A stretch of 64,000 nucleotides of DNA. It comes from Saposhnikovia divaricata (Eukaryota; Streptophyta; Magnoliopsida; Apiales; Apiaceae). The notes under the pieces were generated by a model. It saw only the letters and a list, made by a program, of their open reading frames with translations, made no database searches and was not told the origin of the DNA. Both the position numbers and the translations under genes were made by a program. The DNA lies in the NCBI GenBank assembly GCA_036435485.1, contig CM071598.1, positions 196,953,148 to 197,017,147 of the forward strand. Direction: 5' to 3'. This document shows positions 34,705 to 46,267 of the stretch, in pieces; position 1 is the first letter of the stretch, and each line of letters begins with the position of its first letter.

Positions 34705-37073
34705 CTATGGTGCCTCTGAAAGTGTAAAAGCCATCTCAACTTCTGTGTCTCGTACAACTAGTACTTCTTCTTCTACTACATCATCCAACACCCGATCTGC
34801 TCCCACGAAGTGTTCATTCTCGAGCTGCACAATGTCATCCACTATGTCAATGGTAAAACAAGTTGCTCCAAAAGGAGGTATCTTCATTGCTTTGTTCAGA
34901 TCAAATTCCACTTTGTCCTCGCCAACATTCAATGTCAATTTTCCAGCTTTAACAGCTTTAACATCGATTGTAGTGCCAGCAGTAGCCAAGAATGGCCTTC
35001 CCAAGATAATGGGTATCTCGACATCTTCATCCATCTCTAACACCACAAAATCACAAGGTATGACAAATTTATCCACTTTAACAACCACGTCTTCAATAAC
35101 CCCCAATGGATACTTAACAGAACGATCCGCTAACTGAAGTGAAATCCGTGTCTTTTTAAGTTCTCCAAGACCAAGCCTTTTGCAGATTGAATATGGCATC
35201 AAACTCACACTTGCCCCTAAGTCACACAAGGCTTTCATGTTTTCCATCTTCCCAATAGTGCAAGGCAAAGAGAAGCTTCCCGGATCTTTCAATTTCTGAG
35301 GAATGGCCTTTTGGATGACTGCACTGCATTCAGCATTAAGAGTAATAGTCTCTACATCTTCAAGTTTCCTCTTCTTTGTCAACATCTCCTTAAGAAATTT
35401 AGCATAAAGTGGCATCTGATTCAAAGCTTCAGCCAACGGAATATTAACGTGCAACTGCCGGAACATAGTCAAGAACTTCTCGTACTGCTTCTCTAAATGC
35501 CTGTTGTGAAGTCTCTGTGGAAATGGAATAGGAGGAACATAAGGTGGTGGAGGAACATATGGCTTTTCTGATTCTTCTTCCTTCTTCTTCTCATCTTCTT
35601 TTTCTGCCGTGTCTGCAACAATCTCTACTGGCTCATCCTCTTTCTCAGCATCACTCTCTTTAGGCTTAAAAACCTCAACCTCGGGCAACTCTTTTCCGCT
35701 CCTCAAAGTAATTGCTTTACATTGCTCTTTACCAGTCTGGTCGGGTTGACTAGGAAGAGACCCTTGTTCACGAACACCCATCTTTGAGGCAATCTGTCCA
35801 ATCTGTGTTTCTAGCATCTTTTGAGATGTTGCCATCTGATCTATTCTTGATTCCATATTAGCCAATGCCCCAGAAGTCCCTTGCATAATCTTATTTAGTG
35901 CAACCTCCCACTCAGCTGGTTCTTTCTTTGGTGGAGGTTGATATTGCTGCTGTGCTTGATATGGCGGTCGTGACTGAAAACCAGGAGGTTGATTCTGCCT
36001 TGGAAATGCATAGGAAGGATTAGCTGCATGATTATTGCTGTAAGAAAGATTATTGTTTGGCCTTTGATTTGGATTGTAGTAAGAATTATTCTGCACAGGC
36101 CAAGGCTGTCTTCCTTGAATAAAAGATGCTTCTTCTGGAAATTGTTGAACATACGAGTTCTGACTAGCACCATAATCATGATACCCTTCCATAGGTGAAG
36201 AAATAGCATTCACATTTACCTTTTGTCCTCGCACCTCCTGAGTTATAGTATCCAACTTTTGAGCCAGCATGTTGATCATCTCAGATTCTTGTGCTGCTTT
36301 TGCCGAGCTCGTCCCACTAGGTGCCCATGAATAATTATTAGATGCTAATTCCTCAAGAAGTGCTTTAGCCTGTGTAGTTGGTGCCTTCTTGAAATTTCCA
36401 CCAGCAGCCACATCCAAACTCAAACGAATATATGCATTCATGGCCCCATAAAAAGTACTAATGACCTGCCAATCTTCTAAGCCATGATGTGGACACTTCC
36501 TCAATAGTGCCTTGAATCTCTCCCATGCCTGATATAGACCTTCACCCGGTTGTGCTTTGAAACTCATAATCATAGTCCTCAACTGTTGCGTCTTGTCAGA
36601 AGGATAGTATTTGGACAAGAATGCCGTAGAAAGACTCTCCCATGTAGCAACCGAAGTGTTTGGAAGTTGCTGAAACCATTCCAAAGCTCTTCCCTTAATA
36701 GAGTAGGGAAACATATGGAGACGAATCTGATCACTCGTAACGCCAGTGATTCTGAATGAGCCACACATCTGCACAAAACGCTCTAGATGTCTGTGTGGGT
36801 CTTCTAATTCAATGTCTCCTTCAAAAGCCTGATTGCTGATCATCTAAATTAAGCTCGGATTAATATGGAACTGAGCAGCACCAATCTCTGGATTTTTGTA
36901 CATGCAATTGGCTGGATTCGGTGTCTCATGGTCCCAATAGAAGACTGATCAACATTAACAGCTGGTCGAGGTTCTGGATCTCCCATCTTAGCTTTATCTT
37001 TTCTTAGCTTTCTCAAAGTACGCTCGATTTCAGGGTCAAATTCCAATTTTCTAGCGCAAGATGAACGTAGCAT
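34705..37073 (-). pseudogene. gag: Element D gag-protease
   Basis: The main frame is 34705-36843. Athila-type capsid (YSIKGRALEWFQQLP, FLSKYYP), a Gln/Pro/Tyr-rich middle, a Pro/Glu/Lys linker and a protease (LCDLGASVSLMPYSI, with Asp-Leu-Gly in the active-site position) are visible. The probable true start is the ATG at 37073 in another frame, so a frameshift lies near 36900-36930, and a TAG at 36844-36846 precedes the main frame. A further TAG at 34705 separates protease from RT. The codons around these stops lack a known readthrough context. Confidence 0.85.
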
Positions 37074-37163
37074 ACACCTGAAAATCACCAACAAAACAAC
37101 TTGTGGAACCAATTAAAATCTAAACAATAAGAAACAATTAACCTAAACTCAACTATACTGCCT

Positions 37164-37181
37164 TCCCCGGCAGCGGCGCCA
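37164..37181 (-). promoter_or_regulatory. Primer binding site of element D (tRNA-Asp type)
   Basis: The minus strand reads TGGCGCCGCTGCCGGGGA, three bases from the LTR. It closely fits plant tRNA-Asp, the usual Athila primer. Confidence 0.85.
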
Positions 37182-37184
37182 ATT

Positions 37185-38430
37185 TGTTACTTGTATTTTT
37201 GTTGTTCGTTCGCAGGGAAGGACTGAATGTAATATCAAGTTCAAGTATCTTATCTCTTTACGTCTAGAAGTGTGTGAGAAGAATTTTTGGGTTTGTGTAT
37301 TAACTAAATTAACCAAGACTAATTATAAGCACTAAGAATTGATTTTAAACTGAGATTCAAATATATGGGAAAACAATCTAAGAACTGGGGTTCTTCACCT
37401 GGTCTCAATACATGCTCAATATTAATGTGATATCTGTGTTCCTACCTTGCTGAAAACAATTCTTCTAAAGTTATACTGCACCCTCCCAGGCTACAATATA
37501 ATGCTTACAGCTACACCTTAATTGACACTCCCGTGATACAATCACAGTATATCTATAAACTGTTAAATACCAAGAATTATATGTCTCACAATTCTCCTAT
37601 TAATTTCCCGATCTAATATTCAAATTATGTCTGTTAAATCATGTACTAAGATTGCAACTTCTCTCCCAAGCTTATTACAATCCCTAGAATACAATCAAAG
37701 GTTCATGACTCCCCTAATTGTGTTAAGATCTCATTAACAGATCAGCAAAACAGAAAATCACATAATCAAGCATGCATGAATACCAAGGAATACTATCCAA
37801 TCCTCAGATTAGAGAATTAGTTACGCATATTTAATAAAGAAAACATAATAATAATGATAATGAATGAAAACATAATATTGAAGATCAAAAGTACCTTGAT
37901 ACGATTAAAAGCTATGAATTGTTATGATTTACAATGGTAGGATATGTTTAAATAGGCTCTACAAATCTTGCCCATCAAGATATTACCTTCTATTACAATT
38001 AGAATTCAATTTAGGTATTAAAAATTGCCCAAAATACAATTAGAACTAGAAAAGGGCAAAACAGTAAGTTCTCTGCTCCCATCTATCTGCTGGTCGTGCT
38101 TCCTGGGCCCACCACACGCGGCCTGGTCGTGTAAAACCTATCCCATATTGTAGAAAATCTCTCAAGCTTCGCGTGGACTGTAAATGGGCTGAAAACGGAC
38201 TTCTAGAACTCCAGATATGGCCCAAACAGTATAAGGTGCGCAGCCCTTCTCAAAAATCCGAATTTTAATCAATTAATTCTCCAAGAACGATAGAAGCATC
38301 AACTTTAATCAACATTCTCGTAAATCTGCACAACTAAGAAAAACACATCAAAACTACAACAACTTGAGTCCAAAACAATCAATTTAAGCCGAACGGAGGC
38401 ATTCCCAGTGGATATAAAATCCACTTATCA
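37185..38430 (-). repeat. 5' LTR of element D
   Basis: The LTR is 1,246 bases, near-identical to 27145-28401 apart from a 12-base deletion and a few substitutions. It is followed by the TSD tgggc at 38431-38435. Confidence 0.95.
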
Positions 38431-38435
38431 TGGGC

Positions 38436-40702
38436 ACAGCCCCTCAAATACAATTTAACCCTGTTTTTGCAAAAATAAAGCTGCCTCAACTTGCAGCAAC
38501 ATAAAAGTAAACAAGTAAGAAAAGTACCCGCCCAGACATGCGGCACCTAGCACATAATGATTTACATTACACTACTACTTACGCTACACCAATGATCGTA
38601 TTTCTCACGCATTTTACTGATACACGTGACAATCAATCATTGATGTTCGTAAGCCCTAGGGAACAACCCCCAGCACTAACTATTACTTACGCTATATCGA
38701 TGATCACACCACTCAAGTATATTAATTATACTCGTGATAGCAAATCATGGATATTCGTAAGCCCGAGGAACTAGTTGAAGAGAATTACACAAGTCGTTAA
38801 ATATTGACATTTAAGACTTGTGACCTCATTGCAACTCCTCGTAGATAAGCACATAATAAAGAAAATTAAATAACAGTTTAACTTTACTATAGATTACACT
38901 TGAAAACTATACAATCAGGAGACAGTTTCATATTACGGACATATATCACAATCCAATCAAAATATACATGTAACTTCTTTTATCCTAAAACCCATATCCA
39001 CAAATTGTGATTTAACAAGTATAATTGTCACTCCAAATTCAACACACAATTTACTAATCATATAACATATCCGATAATCACCAACAATTATCAAGGTAAA
39101 TTAGTAACCACTTACTCAACAATACCAAGTACTTGACAATTACGAATTTCAACAAATACTCTAACTCAACTTACAACATTTAGCATACATACATACATAT
39201 ACATACATACATATATATATATATATATTACCAAATTTAGACTTCCGAAATTATAACCTACTAATTAACAAGTTCCGAATTTAAACTACTCACATTATGA
39301 CTCCACTATTTATAAATTCTCAATTTCCGAATAACTCCAGAAATTAAAGTATTTAAACCAACAATAATCCAAATTATTAATACTCTAATATTCTCCAAAA
39401 ATCCCCATTTGGACTCCCGAAAAATAATAACTAACATTTTCCAAAAACTCGAATCCAACTTCGAAAATGAAGATTTAACTATAAATTCTCGAAGTCAACT
39501 CTAATTGCCTAACTTTGACCGGCTATAACTCACTCATTTTTAATCCGATTTACATGATTCAAGAGTGTATTCCATGTATTTTTCCACAAGGATTTTGAAT
39601 ATGTAATTTGTTTTCAAATCTGACATTAGCAGCTAACAAAAAGAATGGATATATAGAGCAGAATATTAATAACTTATATATCCAACACATATACATGAAC
39701 TACACATAAACACACACACTCACACATAATCTCACATACCCAGTCGAACCACCTCTGCCCGTGTCGACAATCGGAGCAGCAAAACGAACCCACAGACCTC
39801 CCTACCTCGGCACAACACCACGCACCCGCAATCGCGGTTCATATATACACACACACACACCCGTGTATATACACACACGTATATATATATATATATATAT
39901 ATATATAAGTTGCTCAATTGGTTCAACAATCAAACCCCAATTGAAATCCCCAAATTCAATTCCTCCCCCCAATCTCTTTCTCCCTTTCTCTTTTCTCTTC
40001 TTCTTTTATTTCTTTCCCTCTTCCCGTTTTTTTTTTCAATCTGTCGAGAATTCTCTGGAATGCTCAGCTGCTATGTCTTATTGGGCTTGGCCCAATACTA
40101 ACAAATAACTACTATAATTCATTCCGGCCCAAAACACTACTTATTCGCTTTTAAAACTAATAAAAGACTCTTATAAATCGAAGTCAAATAAAATATTCGA
40201 AAAAATTAAACCCTTCATTTTTAAAATAAAGAATACAAAATTACGAGCACACATATATTTTTAAAATATTTTTCGGATCAAAAATGAATTAAATATGAAT
40301 TTTCAAAGTTTTGATCTTTTAAATACAATAAAACTCTTAAATTCATTTTAAAATACTCAACCACCCAAATTAATCCACCCAACAATTTTAAAAACTCATA
40401 AATATACAAAGATAATTTTACAAAAGATTTCATGATTTTTAAGCCCTCCGATAATTAAATAAAGATTTTTGAAGATCAATAATACTTGATTTAAATATTT
40501 TTAAATCACTAAAAATACCAATAAAATACTGGGGCACACATTGGCACACATAACTCAATATATACTCATATAAACTCAATACTAAATATCGTTGAATTCC
40601 ACAACGATATTCTCAAATCCAATTCCATCCTTTAAATACTAATCAACATAATTAAATAATAATAAAATAATAATAAATCATAAAATAACCTGGTATCTTA
40701 CA
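38436..40702 (-). repeat. Element C left (3') LTR, second segment
   Basis: It matches 59014-61189 after the position where E is inserted in the other LTR. It includes a TA/CA microsatellite at 39186-39230, another at 39841-39907, a C/T-rich tract near 39960-40040, and the inverted repeat ATTGGGC-TTG-GCCCAAT near 40079. It ends CTTACA at 40702. It is non-coding. Confidence 0.93.
39841..39907. repeat. CA/TA microsatellite in element C left LTR
   Basis: Runs of CA followed by TA. The matching site in the right LTR is at 60320-60393 with different run lengths. Confidence 0.85.
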
Positions 40703-41908
40703 TTCTACCCACCTTAAGAGGATTCCGACCTCGGAATCAGGTAAAGAAGGGTTACTGGGGTTTACTCTACCAACTCGGGTTGCATCCGCAACTTTACTAA
40801 TCTGTACCCTGGATACTTATTTACTATACTGGGATCTCTACTGATCTCTCTATATAGAACAACTCTAATCGTAGTACTATACGTCACGCGTTACTAGTAT
40901 TCTAAACTCGATTGGCATACGTTCAAGACTACTCGAGATATTATGATTCATGATATTTGAAGAGAACGATTTCACATCGTAGCAAAGGTTCCACAATTTT
41001 AGAATTAATTTATGAGTTTTCAAACAAATATTCTTGGAAATGAAAGATTACTTAGTGATCAATATGATCAAATGAACCTTGTTGCGTGCCTTATTCAAGA
41101 CATGACTAAAGGTAATTAACCTTCTTGTACCTCACAACACACAAGTGATGGCGTCCCATCAGACTACTATCACACAGACAAACAGTCCTTGTGTCCCCTA
41201 TAAATAGGGTTGTTCACCTCAGTTGGAGTAAAGAAACATAAAAAAAATTCGAACATCGAATTAACAATCAATTGATGAGAAATTCTCAGACATACCCCTG
41301 GATTACAACTAAACGAATTCCATGGGTACTATTTCAGAAGAAAAGGATAATCAGGAAAGAAATGACTGGCACAATACTAAGAAATGATGATCTATCAACA
41401 ATAGGATTATTCACTGATGAAGAAATTTCGAAACTCATGTATCAAACTTGACAGGGTTTAGAAATAAAAGAAATAGGCATTATAGCCTCCATCATAACTG
41501 GAAATCCAACTTCAGGGAAAGACAATTGCCAAAATAAACTCATCAAAGGAATATTGATTAAAAAAAAAGAAGGTATTGCCAGGGTCTCCACGTACATCTT
41601 CTTTGTCGACTCCTTCGCTGACTTGTCATTCGATCTAGACTCTTCTGCTACACGTCCTAAAGTTATCTATTGTATACGTCGTCGTCACTCGCACTAGACT
41701 CTGAAGATTCCACTACCTACAGTCTCAAGGGTTTCTACCCAACTCCGCTCAACTATCAGTCACCACTCACATCTTAACTCACTAACTGGTACTATATCCA
41801 ATAGTCCAACACGAGTCCTATATGAACTCCTACGTTCCTTACTTAACTATACACATTCCTACACACTCTCATTTATAGTTTACTATAACCTACGCCCTGA
41901 TACCAACT
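40703..41908 (-). other. Element C internal region, non-coding remnant
   Basis: Only 1.2 kb between the LTRs. It starts on the plus strand with TTCTACCCACCTTAAGAGG, the counterpart of element E's polypurine side, and ends with an iMet-like PBS. Stretches around 41100-41225 and near 41580 match the 5' leader of element E (around 52003-52110 and 52530). Gag and pol are wholly absent, so the deletion joins leader to 3' end. Confidence 0.8.
41894..41905 (-). promoter_or_regulatory. Primer binding site of element C (iMet-like)
   Basis: The minus strand reads TGGTATCAGGGC, three bases from the LTR, with one mismatch to the usual TGGTATCAGAGC. Confidence 0.75.
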
Positions 41909-44012
41909 TGTAACGCCCCCAAATCCGGGGTCAGTAGATTTGGGCGTCACACTAACAAACTCAATAATTCTAACAAAAATTGGCCATGATGTATTCGTAA
42001 ATACAACATAAACCTGCTAAATACTAACTAAAAATCTGAAATCAAAATAAAACTGAAATAAAAATAAAAACTCAATCAAAAGCTCTTTGACCCCAACTCC
42101 GAATTAAGGATCTTAGGTTACAGTTCTAGAAACAAGAAAATCCCAAAATCAACTTAAATACAACTCTATATACAAAACTTTATACAGACTTAAAATCACT
42201 GGTATAACTTCGAATAGAAGTATACCAGGCCAACTAATCAAATACATACTATAACTACTAAAACTATATATACATACAACAAATCAAACTTTAAATCTAA
42301 ATACCCTGATCCACGTCAGCTTCATAACAGCATCCTGCTTCTTCTTTCCACTTTTTGAACTGCGCAGGCTAAGCCTCGCCAACTAGCTTACTGAAAAGTT
42401 AGATTTTAAAAACAACAAGTGTGAGCCAAAGAATGCTCAGCAAGTTATATACAGAACTGAACTGGATGAAATAAAAATGCAATAATTGCAATTCAAGAAA
42501 TAGGAACAATAAATATGAGCGAAGGAATGCTCACCACTTTATAATCACTAGCATAATTGAAATATGGATTCTTAACTTTAACAGAAGATTAATATCATTT
42601 AAAACATTTATAACTCAAAATCATAATTTAATAACTGAGAAGGTTGTAATACTAGATTCAATACTTTTAATACTTGCAAAATACTTTAACTATCGCTTTA
42701 ACAAAATCTCCAAGAAATTCTCAGTTACTCAAATTTCATTCATGTCACTAAGCGTTTGCACACCTAGCTGCCTAACCGGCCTGACAATCATGAGTTTGAA
42801 TAAATAAGAAGATCTCAATTCATTCTCGGTCCTTACTATCACTGCGCAACAAATGCCACAGCGACCATAATAACCGTGAATTAGTTTTCACCGTTCAAAA
42901 CACTAGTATAATAACTTTCCATTTTTATACTAACAGTATTTATTAACTCAAATCATAACTTTTAACTCAAATCATAACTTTTATATCCAAAATACTTGGA
43001 AATGAAAATGTACTTTAACTTAAACATTCTATCATAAGAATATATTTGCATATAAACAGCATTTAATAGAATTGGAGTTTTCATCATACTCTGGACATTA
43101 CGGGTGATCAGCCACGTAAAGTCCAGCTAAAAATAATACTCTGGGATCCCTCACTAGGCACTTATTGACATTGGCCTTTACTACTCTGACCACGAAGTTG
43201 GTCCACATTTTTATAAAATTCTTCCAATTCCATTAAACTACTTTACTATCAATTAATCTCAGGGAAACCATATACATTAAGAACATTATACTAAAACAAG
43301 GAATAAGAATGCAATACCAGCAAAAACTTTAACAGAACATTACTGACAATACTTAAGAAAGAATAATACTGGCAATAAAACTGAAATTCTACTTTCCACA
43401 TGATATATGAATAAAATATATCCTTATCAATAATTTGAAGGAGAGGATACTAGCAATACAGATTTGAATGGAATTCTTATATTGAATAGAAACATATTTA
43501 CCTCGTTTGAACAATAAGCGAGGGTTAGTGCACTTGCCTCGATTCCAATGCGCCGATTCGCTACTTACTATTCTTCGGTCTGTACTCGATCACGCATTCA
43601 TTTCCTTCAATCGTCTCGTCAACACGCTCGCTGGGTCCATATCGAATCCCTAATTATACTCGAAATAATAGTAAAGTACTATTTAGTACATAAACAACCA
43701 AATTGATAACTAATTACTTATAACTCGCAAAGTAATACATACATAAATATATATACCCACACCTCATTAATCATCACATATGTACTTAAACACTCATACA
43801 CATACATGCCTTTAAATCTTTAAATCAAATAATTTAAATAACTTTAAATACAGGGGATTTTCAGAAAATTTCGACATGAAGTATTCATTTATCGGACTAT
43901 GGGCACAGCCCCTCAAATACAATTTAACCCTGTTTTTGCAAAAATAAAGCTGCCTCAACTTGCAGCAACATAAAAGTAAACAAGTAAGAAAAGTACCCGC
44001 CCAGACATGCGG
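41909..44012 (-). repeat. Element C right (5') LTR, first segment
   Basis: It matches 25150-27144 and then runs about 108 bases further before element E interrupts it. Bases 44008-44012 (tgcgg) are the left TSD of element E. Confidence 0.93.
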
Positions 44013-45896
44013 TGTAACAGCCCCAAATCCGGGGTATGGGATTTAGAGTAGTCACGATCCATTTACTCCTTGTCTTACCTGTATTACTCATACTGTACAT
44101 ATTTCAATGGCTTATGACCCCCACAGTATATATCTCTCACACACATACACACATAGGTTAGAGTCTCAGAAACGATACTATACAATAATTGCGGAATAAA
44201 CTACTTTTATTACAATACCCAATTGTCTTACAAAATCTGATGTTGAAACAATATATAGGAAATGGTACAATTCAAACTCTGACTTCTGATGATTACAATC
44301 TTCTCCTACCATTCATATCTATACATAATTTAAATGCAGCCAGCTGCAGCCTGATCCGATGGTTCGTACTACTCTTCGGGAACACTGGCGCCCATGACAT
44401 CCTGCTTCACTGCTCTATAATATATATAAAACAATAGCAAGAGTGAGCAAATAGCTCAGCAAGGTAATGAAAACATGGCATAACTCTGCCTATAACTTAA
44501 CCCAGACTAAGGCGGGTATAAGACAATAATTGTCAAAATATCTCTTTACCGAAAGTATTTCCTTATCGGAATATATTCCAAAAACAGTACTATTGTAGTA
44601 CTTCAAGTATCATTTTCATAATATCTTTGTAAACTTTGGATATTCATACTATGAACAAAGTTCTAGTATAATATATAAGATGAAGTTACAAGGTAATTCA
44701 ATATAACCTTTCTGTAAAATAACTGCTATATAAAATATAAGCAGAATATCCACATATAACTTAAAAGATGAAGTTATAAGGTGATTCAATATCAACAACC
44801 TCCTTTTCACAACTCATGTTATGTAAGGTATCAGCAGAGTCATAAAATATAAGATGAAGATGAAGTTACAAGGTAACTCAAAATATAATTGTTCTGTGGA
44901 AATATCTGCTATGTCAAAGATAAGCAAGATATTAACAATTTTCATAATAGAGGAACTTGCAGGAAGAATATTGCAATTCCAGTTCAAACACTTTTCAACC
45001 CTGCCAACAATGACAATGTTTTAGATAATTTCCCAATTTGGAAGATGAACTAATACTGGAGTATTCACCGCGCCCGCTATTCCATCTACGATGATCAGTC
45101 GTAGCATGTATAGCTCAAATTGAGTTTTACTACCGGTAGAAGGAAGAACTGACGGATTTACTTGTCTACCGCCCTGCTAGATCTCCCCGGCCAACGGTTG
45201 GGCCAATGGGATGGACCGGCGCTACTCGGCCTCTTACACGACTCCTAGTTCGAATAACATCCATGACCCTGGAACGTAAAGATCCTCCCCCTTTCCCCAA
45301 GTATAATACTTGTTGATAAGACTCCACAAAGTAGTCGTATCTAGTTGGAATGGAAAATTCACCAATATTTCCCAAGCTGATGCTTGTTAATGGATATAAG
45401 CTTGTTCCATCAATCTTACCCCTCGAGTGTTGAGGAGGTAACCAAAAAGACTTATATTAATGTTTGAAAAGAATCAAGATGTGAGTCAAAAGTTAGTTTA
45501 ACAAGTATATGACCGGGCAGTCAAATAAATAACAGCTCTCAGGTGAGGTCCCCTTATATGTTTTTTTGGAAGTTTGAGCGAGTATTTAAATCTTCTTATA
45601 AGATAGATTTAAATGAAAATAGAGTTTTGGGAACCTCCCCTTGATAGAATAGTCATAAAAGACTCCGAAATATTTTACATAATATCTGAAGGTGAAAGAT
45701 AATCTTTAAATAATATAAGTCATTATAAAATGAATTTAGAAGAATTTAAATAAATATTCCAAGAATATTTTTTTTTGCCAGACCAAGAATATTTATTAAA
45801 TCAATAATAAGTCATGAATATTAATAAGTCATAATATTGCTCGTAAGTAATCCTCGAATGAATATATAGGAATATTTACTAAAAAGATCTCTTCTT

Positions 45897-46267
45897 AAAT
45901 GAATATTTAAAAATAATATTCATTTAATAAATAATATTCTAAATGAATATCCAAATAATATTCTTTTAGTAATCAAAACTGTAAAGGAATATCCGAAATA
46001 ATATTCTCTAAGTAAGTAGAACTTCAAATGAATATTTAAAAATAATATTCATCAAGTACATAAAATCTTAAATGAATATTTGGAAGTAATATCCATTTAA
46101 TAAATAAAAATTCCAATGAATATCAAAGTAATTATTCATTAAATGACCAAACTCTAAATGAATATTCGAAACTAATATTCATTTAAATAATTAAAGCTCA
46201 AATGAATATTAAAATAATATTCAGTAAATAAATAAACTCGAATGAATATTCAAAATAATATTCATAT
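45897..46267. repeat. Cluster of imperfect ATATTCATT palindromes
   Basis: About eight to nine units of 40-50 bases, each with arms like AAATGAATATT and AATATTCATTT around a short centre. The same cluster is at 55691-56062 in the other LTR. Confidence 0.8.

Larger units (their letters stand above)
27145..38430 (-). mobile_element. Element D: Athila-lineage Ty3/Gypsy retrotransposon
   Basis: An 11.3-kb element with LTRs at 27145-28401 and 37185-38430, a tRNA-Asp-type PBS, gag with the Athila capsid signature, pol, and an additional post-pol ORF. The order fits Athila. The two LTRs differ by about eight single bases and one 12-base indel by eye, so this is among the youngest insertions in the window. 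Confidence 0.93.

Noticed and set aside
5056..34707. Stop codons between gag-protease and pol in F (5056) and D (34705) as programmed readthrough
   Set aside because: Both are TAG, but the following bases lack the known CARYYA-type context. Each element also has other nonsense codons and the F stop falls inside the protease, so simple decay is more likely.
39732..39929. Tyr/Ile-rich ORF over the TA/CA microsatellite
   Set aside because: Product of translating a simple repeat.
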